Below are positions 26,401-33,689 of a stretch of DNA of 64,000 nucleotides, one piece after another. Below the pieces are notes generated by a model. That model was not told the DNA's origin. It did not search any database and saw only the letters and a program-made list of their open reading frames with translations. This DNA is from Myxococcales bacterium (GTDB lineage: Bacteria; Myxococcota_A; Bradymonadia; REDH01). The DNA lies in the NCBI GenBank assembly GCA_020633625.1, contig JACKDJ010000022.1:1-64000 (forward strand), read 5' to 3'. Within the stretch, counting starts at the first letter, position 1; each line of letters begins with the position of its first letter. A program made the position numbers and the translations under genes.

Positions 26401-28714
26401 GTGACCGGAAGATCTGGCTCTCGTCGCCGTTCGACTCGACGAGCGGCTCGATCGTCGCGGTGTCCACGGCGGAGAAACCGAACGCGGCCGCGGCTTCCGG
26501 GTACTCGTCGAAGTTGGGGAACGCGAGGGTCGTGCTCCGTGTCTCCGCCACCCACGCCATCAGCCGGGTCCACACCTCTGGATCGACCAGCGCGTCGTCG
26601 AGCGACGAGTCGATCGCGATCTGCTGCATTCCGCCGGCGTCGAATGCGGCGACGAACTCCGCCGGGGTACGGACGAGCTCGGCGCGCAGGCCTGCGCGCT
26701 GAGCGGCGATCGCGAACAACGACGGCGCGCTCGTGTCGGTGTCGAGTACCAGGGACCGCTGCGGGTCGGTGACCGCGAGCAGCTCGCCGGCGAGGAGCTG
26801 GAGGACGTCCATCGAGCGGTCGACGTCGGAGTCCGTCTGGCCTACGGACGCGAGCGCGAACCCGTTGGTCATCACCTTGCCGTTGTGCGTGGTCACGATC
26901 GCAGCGCTCGTGTCGGGGAACCGCGCGACTACGGCCCCGAGCTCGGCGAGCTCCAGCGTGTCGCCAAGGTCGTCGAGGTCGAGCGTCGCCGCGGCGAGCG
27001 TCGACGGGGTGCGGTGCGGGAGCGAGAACACGCGGCCAAGGTTCGCAGTGTCGCGGACGACGTTGCGGGGCGACGTGAGCTCCGTCGTCGGCGTGACGCC
27101 GAGCAGGCCGGCCAGGGCAGGGGAGTCGTCGAGGTCGACGGCCGCGACGATCACCGCACCGTCGGCGGAGATCCAGGCGTCGAGCGCCGCGACGAACGCT
27201 GCGTCGTCGAAGGCACCCGGCACGGCGCCGTACGACTCGACCAGAACCACAGAGGCGGCCGTGGTGCCGAGCGCGCCCTCGGCGTCGGCCGGCGTGGCAA
27301 CGAGGAGCGGGTACAGGCCGGCGTCGGACGCCGCCTCGGACATCAGGCTGGGGACCCCGGCGTCGGCGGCGTCGGAGACGACGATCGCGACGGGCGCGAT
27401 CGTCGCAGCGAAGGCGCGTGCGTTGTCGAGGAACTCCGTCGTGTCGCTCAGGCCGTCGGCGTCGGAGTCCGCGTCCGTCAGCTCACTAGGGTCGAAGCCG
27501 GCGATCACGAGCCCGCCGGCGAGATCGGCGAGCGCCGCAGCGTCGCCCGACGCGTCGCCGAAGCGCGCTACGATCTGCAGCCCCCCCGTCGCCGAGAACG
27601 CGTCGCCGCTGTCGCCCGCTGCGTCGGCTCCGACCGCGAGCGAGGGGAGGGCGTAGGGCTGGGTGAAGAGCGCGCGCTCGAGACCTGCGGGTCCCGCGCT
27701 GACCGCGGCCGCAGTATCGCCGGTGTCGGCCACGGTGACGCCGAAGTGGGCGGCCCAGTCCGGGGCGCCGTCGAAGTCTGGCGAGAACACGAGCACGGGG
27801 GTGCCGGAGGCGCGGAGCGCGTCGATGGACGCGAGCAGGTCGGCGTCGGCGCTCGCGAGGTCTCGCAGCGAGAAGACTGCGGCGTAGTAGGTGTCGTCGG
27901 CCGCGAGCGCGTCGAGTTCGGCCGGGTCGGCCGGGCGCAGCACGTCGAGCTCGAGCTCGGTTGCCCACCGATCGATCGCCGGGGCGTCGCCGTCGGCGTA
28001 GACGATGAGCGCGCTGGTCTGGAGGTCGAGAAGGACCGCCATCTCGTTCGCGATCAGCTCGACGAGGTCGCTCGTGCCGTCTCCGTCGGCGTCGGTGCCC
28101 GACGTGCCCGCGCGGAGCGAGTCGAACACCAGCCCCGAGTACATGATCTGGTTACCGAGTCCCGTTAGGACCGCCGGTGGTCCGTCGATCGCGCCGAAAC
28201 GTGCCAGGATCAGTCCGTCGCCAACGGGGGTGCAGACGTCGCCGTTGTCAGGGTAGACGGCGGAGCCGATCGCCGGATCGGGCACGTCCTCGACGAAGTG
28301 AAAAATGTCGGCGTCTCCGTCGGGCGTCGAGAAGATCGACAGGCTCGACGGGTCTCGCGTGCAGCTCAGACCGAGGAGATCGGCGAACGCGGCGTTGCCA
28401 TCGAGATTGCCATTGCTGACGAGGACCGGCGTGCCGGCTTCGATGAGCGTCCGCAAGGGGTCGAGCAGGGGGGCGCCCACCGAGAGCCGCGCGGCGTCGA
28501 CGACGACGAGCTCCCACTCCGGCTGCGCGTCGATCGCAGCCTGGAACCCGGCGATGTTGCGGGTGTCGACCGACGTCAGCCCAAGAAGCGTCGCCGCGTC
28601 CACCGCCTCGCGGCCGGGTGTAGTATCGTCGAGTACGAGCACCGATTCGGCCGCGGCTGTGGCGGCGGGGAGCGAGGTGGCGAGCGTGAGCGCGAGTGTG
28701 AGCCGTCGATGCAT
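23459..28714 (-). CDS. giant MYXO-CTERM surface protein with four N-terminal repeats, PKD and FN3-like domains
   Basis: Exported protein of 1751 residues. A signal peptide (1-22) precedes four degenerate repeats of about 208 residues (24-232, 233-440, 441-650, 651-856). Each has a hydrophobic strand, a VLVxxxxFD turn, an ARF strand and a final loop that is often Asp-rich. PKD-type domains follow from about 860 (WDFGDGDT, WDFGDGGTGDG), then a putative-Ig domain, a calcium-type linker (DSDSGGAPDVCE), and four FN3-like domains each beginning with a Pro-rich PTPxxxSP segment and containing YxWRARA. The tail GCAAAPVSGGSAAWTLAVV followed by RRRRR is a MYXO-CTERM sorting signal. The ATG at 28714 gives a canonical signal peptide; the frame continues upstream without one. 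Likely an adhesin or matrix protein; function unknown. Confidence 0.88.
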   Translation of the reverse strand: MHRRLTLALTLATSLPAATAAAESVLVLDDTTPGREAVDAATLLGLTSVDTRNIAGFQAAIDAQPEWELVVVDAARLSVGAPLLDPLRTLIEAGTPVLVSNGNLDGNAAFADLLGLSCTRDPSSLSIFSTPDGDADIFHFVEDVPDPAIGSAVYPDNGDVCTPVGDGLILARFGAIDGPPAVLTGLGNQIMYSGLVFDSLRAGTSGTDADGDGTSDLVELIANEMAVLLDLQTSALIVYADGDAPAIDRWATELELDVLRPADPAELDALAADDTYYAAVFSLRDLASADADLLASIDALRASGTPVLVFSPDFDGAPDWAAHFGVTVADTGDTAAAVSAGPAGLERALFTQPYALPSLAVGADAAGDSGDAFSATGGLQIVARFGDASGDAAALADLAGGLVIAGFDPSELTDADSDADGLSDTTEFLDNARAFAATIAPVAIVVSDAADAGVPSLMSEAASDAGLYPLLVATPADAEGALGTTAASVVLVESYGAVPGAFDDAAFVAALDAWISADGAVIVAAVDLDDSPALAGLLGVTPTTELTSPRNVVRDTANLGRVFSLPHRTPSTLAAATLDLDDLGDTLELAELGAVVARFPDTSAAIVTTHNGKVMTNGFALASVGQTDSDVDRSMDVLQLLAGELLAVTDPQRSLVLDTDTSAPSLFAIAAQRAGLRAELVRTPAEFVAAFDAGGMQQIAIDSSLDDALVDPEVWTRLMAWVAETRSTTLAFPNFDEYPEAAAAFGFSAVDTATIEPLVESNGDESQIFRSPSLVPYPVQRTGAIYADHGDTLTITGDAQVAARFRFNIGPAAAVLAASGTAAVNAFCPREVADEDLNLDGVEDRVALFTNQMVRTGRVPVTVLGGPYSLDEGTTLALDASGSFDPFGETLSFAWDLDGDGDFDDATGAIATLDGRNLDGPSVKDVAVQVTNESRLRSVTRFTVPVANVAPTVSAGGNRTVNQGVAAAFNASVADVRDDTFLVEWDFGDGDTAVGPAQTHLYDTLGVYTVVVVVTDDDGGVTTATFDVTYQNVAPAIEIGTYAAFDEGGQLDVTAVVSDPGGDAFSVTWDFGDGGTGDGLTASHVYPDNGTFSLVATATDENGGIATDRATIQVRNVAPTVTSTPVTSVVAGTAYVYDATATDPGADTLVWTLVSGPAGMTVDAEGHVRWTPPPTGFDDVNVRISVADGDGGTATQNWTINIGFADSDSGGAPDVCELAFGFDSTDAADDATDPDEDGLTVAEECLAGSDPTVFSGPPAPTLVSPIDLATWNRAFVSLVVENVDDPDGDTVTYDFQLYAEGDLSGLVAELVGVAEDTAGNTTGLFESISLDEDHVYWWRARAVATDVTGPWSLATPFVFNQRNSPPTRPNALSPIDFAATRTPTLIVENALDPEFETLTYEFEIFRGITARADLRVAGETGLAEGDDGQTLWTVPVELEEGAQYTWRARARDGSGSVGPYEVVSFVVDEVNTTPPTPEIVSPTEESEVQPVSSVELRWRNVEDEDNDPVSYLGDFGTDPDFATIDRSFRIEQAPGASTTSVTIPINLEPSTTYYWRVAATDGRNTSAYAAASFTTPELFVNQPPGAPTPVAPGAGATFDVNEPVELIVDNAVDANGDVLVYEFQVAIDVDMRNLAETWEDVDETTDTTSVTYDPPGATSYFWRARAYDGVDYSPWTQPRGFRVQAVTTPDADPDAGSDVSEGDGDDAAPMGATSGTLGGGAGCAAAPVSGGSAAWTLAVVLGLVVARRRRR

Positions 28715-28806
28715 CCTTGACCTTCGAACATGGCGCCACCGCAACGAGGCGCGCGAGAGTCTCTCATTTCGCCCGGTTAGCACTGCCCCCGTTCCATCGC
28801 AACGCG

Positions 28807-29841
28807 CTACGCATCTCTGCGCCGAACCGGTAGCGTGCCCTCCAGCAGCCCCCGAACGAGCTCTCCGTACAGCGTCACGCCGTCGGCAATCTCGGCGACA
28901 GAGATGCGCTCGTCGGGCGAGTGAGCGGTGCGAATGTCGCCAGGCCCCGCGAGCACCACCGGCGCGAGGTGGTCCAGGTACGGTGCGTCCGTGTTGAAGG
29001 GCACGACGTCGGTCGCGAACCTGTCCGGCCACGCGAGGAGTCGGGTCGCCTCGTTTCGGGCCACCGTCTCGAGCTCGATGGATGGGCCAAGGGCCGCCCG
29101 CGCCAGCCGCTCCAGATCGTCGACCGGCACCGTCGCGCGAAAAAGCAGCTCCGCCTGCGCGCTCGGCGCGAACACGTTGGCCGCTACACCGCCCGACACC
29201 GTGCCGACGTTCAATGTCGTGTCGCCGAGGCCGTCGACCGCAGGGAGATGAACCGCGAGAAGGCGGCCGAGTCCCGCGATGAGTTCGTGAATGGCGCTCT
29301 CGCCGGCCTCTGGAAACGCGCTGTGGCCGGCGCGCCCGTGGGCGCGCGCGACGGCCTTGAGAATCCCCTTCTGTCCGGAGCAAACGCGCCCCCGTGTCGG
29401 CTCACACAACACGGTCGTCCGAAGCGTCGCGTACGCCTGTCTCCCGGCTACCACGGCGCCGGCGTGGTCGACCTCCTCTCCAACGACCAGCAGAAAGCCG
29501 ACGCGGCCAGCCAGCGCGTCCGGCAATGCCCGCCACGCCTCGAGCATCGCGAACAAGCCCCCCTTCGTGTCGCAGGCGCCGCGCGCGTAGATCACGCCGT
29601 CGCGCACCTCCGGCGGGATGAACGGAGGTACCGTGTCGAGGTGAGTGCACAGCAGCACCTCGGGCGCGGCCGTCGGCGCGGCTGCGAAGACGTTCCAGCG
29701 GCCGCGCCCCACCCGCTGTCGCCGCACGCGCAGCCCGGCCGCCGTCAGCTCGTCTTCTAGACGCCGAGCGAACGCCGCCTCGCGTCCCGTCGTCGAGTCG
29801 ATCGACAGCCACTCTACGAGCCTCGGGATCTCCAGTGTCAC
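28807..29841 (-). CDS. M20-family metallopeptidase (ArgE/DapE-like deacylase)
   Basis: Zinc hydrolase of 344 residues. The metal ligands are H67 and D69 in THLDTVPP, D91 in ACDTKGG, E122/E123 in VVGEEVDHAG, and a late His in TAHSPDERI. The dimerisation insert (about 165-270, GRAGHSAFPEAGES) is present. Family members include acetylornithine deacetylase, succinyl-diaminopimelate desuccinylase and dipeptidases; the substrate is not resolved. The GTG at 29841 is chosen because GGAGG lies 6 bases upstream and the sequence begins with family-like TLEIPRLVEWLSIDS. The 92 bp between it and the MYXO-CTERM gene downstream hold no clear terminator. Confidence 0.88.
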   Translation of the reverse strand: MTLEIPRLVEWLSIDSTTGREAAFARRLEDELTAAGLRVRRQRVGRGRWNVFAAAPTAAPEVLLCTHLDTVPPFIPPEVRDGVIYARGACDTKGGLFAMLEAWRALPDALAGRVGFLLVVGEEVDHAGAVVAGRQAYATLRTTVLCEPTRGRVCSGQKGILKAVARAHGRAGHSAFPEAGESAIHELIAGLGRLLAVHLPAVDGLGDTTLNVGTVSGGVAANVFAPSAQAELLFRATVPVDDLERLARAALGPSIELETVARNEATRLLAWPDRFATDVVPFNTDAPYLDHLAPVVLAGPGDIRTAHSPDERISVAEIADGVTLYGELVRGLLEGTLPVRRRDA

Positions 29842-29925
29842 AGAGCACCTCCGCGCCAAACAGTGAACAGACTTCTGCGCATACCGATCACCGTGGTCCT
29901 GCCACAACCAGCGCCGCCATGGGGC

Positions 29926-30966
29926 TCACCCGGGCTCCGAGTCGGCCCGCACCGCCAGCCAGCGCTCGAACGCGCGCGGTCCCTCGAACAGCGCGTTTGG
30001 CACCGCGAGGCTCTCGGCCTCGAGCGTGCCGACGCTCCACTCCTCGCTGAGCGCCCTCAACGAAGCAGCGGCGAGCCGATCGCGCCAGCCCCACAGACAC
30101 GCGAGCGCGCCGCACAGCAGCGCGCCGTCCCAGCCACTCGCCTCGAGGCCGCCTCTTCCGGCCGCGGCGCTGCGCTTGCTCAGCCGCTCGCCGCGCTCGT
30201 CGGTCATCAGCGGGACGTGGCACCAGGCGGGCGCTACGACCCCGAGCGTATCGAACAGCGCGACTTGGCGCGCCGTCGAGCTCAGCAGGTCGCGGCCGCG
30301 GACGACCTCCGTAACGCCCGAATCGGCGTCGTCGACGACGACGGCGAGCTGGTACGCCCACAGCCCGTCACGGCGCCGGAGAACGAAGTCGCCGGCGTGA
30401 AGCGCCACCGCCTCGACGCGGGTCCCGCAGAGCGCGTCCCGGAACTCGACGTCGCCGCACGCGCGGAACCGGACCGCGTGAGGCTCGCGATCTGCGCGCT
30501 CCCACGCCTCGCGCGGCTCGAGCCCGGCGCAAGTGCCCGGGTATACGCGCTCCCCCGACGGCCCGTGCGGGGCGCTGCCCGCCTCGGCGATGTCGCGACG
30601 CGAGCAGAAGCACGGGTAGACCGCACCGCTCGCATCGAGTCGGCGCAGGGCTTCGGAGTACAGACGGCTCCGCTCGGACTGCCGGACTCGTCGCTCGGGC
30701 TGGAGGTCTCGGTCGACCCAGTCGACGCCGAGCCAGCGGAGGTCGTCGACGATGGCCCGCTCGGCGCCCTCGACCGTACGCGGCAGGTCGACGTCTTCGA
30801 TACGGAGCACGAGGTCGCCGTCCGCGGCGAGTGCGCGGACGGCAGCCAGCGCGGACGTGGCGAGGTTGCCGACGTGCAGGTGTCCGGTGGGGCTCGGCGC
30901 GAGCCTGCCACGGTAGCGGCGCGTAGCGGTGCGGGACCCACTTATGTAAGTAGTTGTATCGGACAA
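29926..30966 (-). CDS. gluQ: glutamyl-Q tRNA(Asp) synthetase
   Basis: GluQRS charges glutamate onto the queuosine at the anticodon of tRNA(Asp). The 346-residue protein is a truncated class I glutamyl-tRNA synthetase without anticodon domain. It has APSPTGHLHVGN (HIGH motif), RLSKRS (KMSKS motif) and the family's zinc site CFC...Y...C in YPCFCSRR to YPGTC. No ATG or GTG is in frame just before the catalytic domain, so the TTG at 30966 is proposed. It lies within the twin-palindrome region, 3 bp from the larger palindrome, and lacks a strong ribosome site. Expression of this gene may therefore be controlled there. Confidence 0.88.
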   Translation of the reverse strand: MSDTTTYISGSRTATRRYRGRLAPSPTGHLHVGNLATSALAAVRALAADGDLVLRIEDVDLPRTVEGAERAIVDDLRWLGVDWVDRDLQPERRVRQSERSRLYSEALRRLDASGAVYPCFCSRRDIAEAGSAPHGPSGERVYPGTCAGLEPREAWERADREPHAVRFRACGDVEFRDALCGTRVEAVALHAGDFVLRRRDGLWAYQLAVVVDDADSGVTEVVRGRDLLSSTARQVALFDTLGVVAPAWCHVPLMTDERGERLSKRSAAAGRGGLEASGWDGALLCGALACLWGWRDRLAAASLRALSEEWSVGTLEAESLAVPNALFEGPRAFERWLAVRADSEPG

Positions 30967-30982
30967 TTCACTTATATAAGTG
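30940..30982. promoter_or_regulatory. paired AT-rich palindromes, candidate operator
   Basis: The perfect 14-bp palindrome cacttatataagtg (30969-30982) and the near-palindrome acttatgtaagt (30940-30951) have centres exactly 30 bp apart, about three helical turns. They form an AT-rich island in about 70% GC sequence and bracket the proposed gluQ TTG start. Such same-face pairs usually bind a cooperative repressor. No known box matches exactly. Confidence 0.55.
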
Positions 30983-31120
30983 CTTATGCGTTCTGGCGCG
31001 ACGGCGCACTCGGCGACTTCGGTACCGCGGGTCCGTCGCGCTCGTGTCGGCACGCTACCACGACGGTGATGTGGCGACACGCGGCGGCATCGGCGTGGGA
31101 CCGGCGTCGCGGTTCTCGGC

Positions 31121-31149
31121 TTGACAGCACCGGGGCCTCTCCGTACTGT
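31121..31149 (+). promoter_or_regulatory. near-consensus sigma-70-type promoter of zapA-fau-rny
   Basis: TTGACA (31121-31126) is followed after 17 bp by TACTGT (31144-31149). This is the best promoter match in the window. It points at zapA, whose ATG is at 31210, with a predicted start of transcription near 31156. Confidence 0.65.
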
Positions 31150-31150
31150 C

Positions 31151-31185
31151 GCGCGACGGTTCGACACCAGAATCGTCGCGTTTTT
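31151..31185 (+). terminator. terminator-like hairpin in the zapA leader
   Basis: The arms cgcgacg (31152-31158) and cgtcgcg (31174-31180) pair perfectly. The stem extends inward by gtt/aat (one wobble), leaving a 9-base loop, and five T residues follow (31181-31185). It begins at about the predicted transcription start and precedes the zapA ATG by 24 bases, so it could attenuate the operon. The 5' arm would be partly missing if transcription starts at 31156. Confidence 0.45.
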
Positions 31186-31209
31186 CGGTACTTCGCCCGC
31201 GAGGCCTTG

Positions 31210-31494
31210 ATGGTCCGCTCGGTTACGCTGCACGTGGCGGGCCAGAAGCTCAGCATCCGGACGGATGCCTCCGACGCCGAGCTCACCGAGCTGGTGCAAG
31301 AGGTGACGAACCGAGTGCGCGACGTCCAGAGCGCGTCCATGACCGCTACCCAGGCCAAGGTCTTTTTGCTGACTGCCCTTTCGCTGGCCGACGAGCTGCG
31401 GCAGGCGCGCGCCGAGCTTGCGCGCGTCCGCGACGCCGTCACGCTGCATGCGCAGGGCGCGCTCAGCTTCACCGACTCCGATGCACCCACCTGA
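31210..31494 (+). CDS. zapA: cell division protein ZapA
   Basis: Small protein of 94 residues: an N-terminal domain (VRSVTLHVAGQKLSIRTDASDAELTEL) and a C-terminal coiled coil (LSLADELRQARAELARVRDAV), the ZapA layout. ZapA tetramers cross-link FtsZ filaments at midcell. The ATG at 31210 starts at the family boundary; the frame is open far upstream but that part overlaps gluQ on the other strand. It overlaps the next gene by 14 bp. The order zapA-fau is conserved in many bacteria, where 6S RNA often lies between them; here there is no room for it. Confidence 0.88.
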   Translation: MVRSVTLHVAGQKLSIRTDASDAELTELVQEVTNRVRDVQSASMTATQAKVFLLTALSLADELRQARAELARVRDAVTLHAQGALSFTDSDAPT

Positions 31495-32116
31495 CGGCGA
31501 AGCGCCGTACCCATCTAACTCCGACGCGCTCGCGCTCCACAAGCACGCCCTGCGAGACTCGATGGTCGCCCGCCGCCGCGCGGTCGTCGCCGACGAAGTC
31601 GCGCGCTGCGCGCTCTTGTTCGGTGCGCGACTGACCGCGCTCCTGCGTGCGCACGGCGCGTCTCGCGTGGCCACCTACGTGGCCGTGCGAGGCGAGGCCG
31701 ACCCGTCGCACGTCGCCGCACCGGAGCTGCTAGCGCCGCGCTGCGTCGCGGCAGAGCTCGAGTTCGCCTCGACGAACGCCGCGGAGTGGCATCGCGGCGC
31801 GTTCGGCATTCCGGAGCCTGCGGGACCCGCGGTAGACATCACCGATCTCGACGCCGTGATCGTGCCGGGCGTCGCGTTCACGCCGCAGGGCGACCGTCTC
31901 GGACTCGGTGCCGGTTACTACGATCGGCTCCTCCCCCGCCTAAGGGCCGACGCGCTCACGGTCGGCCTCTGCTACGACTGGCAGCTCGTCGCCGCGCTGC
32001 CGGTCGCTCCCCACGACGTCGCGGTCCGTTACGTCGTCACCGAAACTCGAACACTCGAGCGCGACGCCAGCCGCGGCGCTCGGCAGGAGCAAGCATGGAA
32101 ATCGTCATTGGAGTGA
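31481..32116 (+). CDS. fau: 5-formyltetrahydrofolate cyclo-ligase
   Basis: ATP-dependent enzyme of 211 residues that converts 5-formyl-THF to methenyl-THF. The family signature is RLGLGAGYYDRLLPRL near residue 143, with the preceding DAVIVPGVAFTPQGDR strand. The N-terminal LHKHALRDSMVARRRAV is the usual Lys/Arg-rich start. The ATG at 31481 overlaps zapA by 14 bp and the end overlaps rny by 22 bp, so all three are probably translated from one mRNA. Length and motifs show a complete enzyme. Confidence 0.9.
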   Translation: MHPPDGEAPYPSNSDALALHKHALRDSMVARRRAVVADEVARCALLFGARLTALLRAHGASRVATYVAVRGEADPSHVAAPELLAPRCVAAELEFASTNAAEWHRGAFGIPEPAGPAVDITDLDAVIVPGVAFTPQGDRLGLGAGYYDRLLPRLRADALTVGLCYDWQLVAALPVAPHDVAVRYVVTETRTLERDASRGARQEQAWKSSLE

Positions 32117-33669
32117 TCGCGCTCGTCGTCGGCGTCGCGGCGGGGTTCGCCGTCGGCGCGGGTAGGGCGAAGAAGGCGGTCGAGTCGTACCAGTCTCGCG
32201 CCGAGGAAGACGGGCGCGCCCGAGCCGCCACGCTGACCGCCACTGCCGAGGGCGCCGCCGAGAAGCTCCGTGCGCAGGCCGAAGCCGACGCAGCACAGAT
32301 TCGCACGCGCGCGGAGCGTGACGCCGAGCGTGCGAACGCTGAGCGCCGCGCCGAGATCGAGAAGGTCGACCTGCGGCTGTCGAAGCGTGAAGAGAAGCTC
32401 GACGAGCGCGCCTCCGAGCTCGATCACCGGCTCGCGGAGCTGTCGAAGGAGGAGAAAGAGGCCCAGCGCCTCTCGCAGTCGATCGCGGACAAGCAGCGCA
32501 ACGTCGACTCTCGCCTCGGCGAGCTGCAGACGCGACTTGCCGAGATCGCCGGGCTCTCGCGCGACGAAGCTCGCGCCCAGATCATCGAATCCGTCACCGA
32601 GCAGGCGCGTCTCGACGCTGCGAAGGCGGCCCGCGAGATCGAGGAGTCCGCACTCGAAGAAGCCGAAAAGCGAGCGAAGAAGGTGCTCGCCGTTACCATC
32701 CAGCGCTACGCCGGCGAGTACGTCGCAGAGCGGACCGTCTCCGTCGTCAACCTCCCCAGCGACGAGATGAAGGGGCGCATCATCGGGCGCGAGGGACGAA
32801 ACATCCGCGCCCTCGAGGCGGCGACCGGCGTCGACTTCATCGTCGACGACACCCCCGAGGCGATCATCGTCTCGGCGTTCGACCCGGTCCGCCGCGAGAT
32901 CGCGCGCTTGTCGCTCGAGCGCCTCATGGCCGATGGCCGCATCCACCCGTCGCGCATTGAGGAGATCGTCGCGAAGACGACCAAGGAGGTCGACAAGATC
33001 TGCAAGGAGGCCGGCGAGCAGGCGGCGTTCGAGCTCGGCATCACCGGCCTGCACCCCGAGATCATCCGCTTCATGGGGCGCCTCAAGTACCGCACGTCGT
33101 ACGGTCAGAATATCTGGGCGCACAGCATCGAGGTCGGCTTCCTCTGCGGCCTGATGGCCGGCGAGCTCGGCCTCAACGTCAAGCTCGCGCGCCGCGCCGG
33201 GTTCCTGCATGACATCGGCAAGGCCATGGACCAAAGCGACGAAGGCGGCCACGCCATCGTCGGCGCCAACTTCATCAAGAAGTACGGCGAGGACGAGCTG
33301 ATCGTGAACGCCGTGGGCGCCCACCACGAGGAGATCAAGCCGGCGAGCGTCATCGCGCACCTCGTCATCGCCGCCGACGCGCTCTCCGGCGCGCGGCCCG
33401 GCGCGCGCCGCGAAGTGCTCGAGAGCTACGTCAAGCGCCTCGAGGACCTCGAGCGTATCTCGATGTCGTTCCCAGGCGTAGAGAAGTCGTTCGCGGTGCA
33501 GGCCGGACGCGAGGTACGCGTCATCGTCGCCAACGAGCGCGTCTCTGACGAGCAGGCGTCGATGCTGTCGCGCGACATCGCCCGCAAGATCGAGCAGGAC
33601 CTCACCTACCCGGGACAGATCCGAGTGACGGTGATCCGCGAGCTGCGCGCCACCGAAGTCGCGCGCTGA
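32095..33669 (+). CDS. rny: ribonuclease Y
   Basis: Membrane-anchored endoribonuclease of 524 residues. Domains in order: an N-terminal transmembrane helix (IVIGVIALVVGVAAGFAVG), a long charged coiled coil (about 30-200), a KH domain with the GRIIGREGRNIRALE loop near residue 225, and an HD domain with FLHDIGKAMDQ (metal-binding HD) near residue 375. RNase Y starts mRNA decay in many bacteria that lack or supplement RNase E. AGGAG lies 5 bases before the ATG at 32095. It is the last gene of the zapA-fau-rny unit. Confidence 0.95.
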   Translation: MEIVIGVIALVVGVAAGFAVGAGRAKKAVESYQSRAEEDGRARAATLTATAEGAAEKLRAQAEADAAQIRTRAERDAERANAERRAEIEKVDLRLSKREEKLDERASELDHRLAELSKEEKEAQRLSQSIADKQRNVDSRLGELQTRLAEIAGLSRDEARAQIIESVTEQARLDAAKAAREIEESALEEAEKRAKKVLAVTIQRYAGEYVAERTVSVVNLPSDEMKGRIIGREGRNIRALEAATGVDFIVDDTPEAIIVSAFDPVRREIARLSLERLMADGRIHPSRIEEIVAKTTKEVDKICKEAGEQAAFELGITGLHPEIIRFMGRLKYRTSYGQNIWAHSIEVGFLCGLMAGELGLNVKLARRAGFLHDIGKAMDQSDEGGHAIVGANFIKKYGEDELIVNAVGAHHEEIKPASVIAHLVIAADALSGARPGARREVLESYVKRLEDLERISMSFPGVEKSFAVQAGREVRVIVANERVSDEQASMLSRDIARKIEQDLTYPGQIRVTVIRELRATEVAR

Positions 33670-33689
33670 GCCTCCGCGAAGCCCCGAGC

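Noticed and set aside
30940..30982. NrdR boxes
   Set aside because: Spacing is similar to tandem NrdR boxes, but the palindrome has two extra central-flank bases compared with that consensus and no nrd gene is adjacent.
31485..31500. 6S RNA between zapA and fau
   Set aside because: The two genes overlap, so no RNA gene fits.
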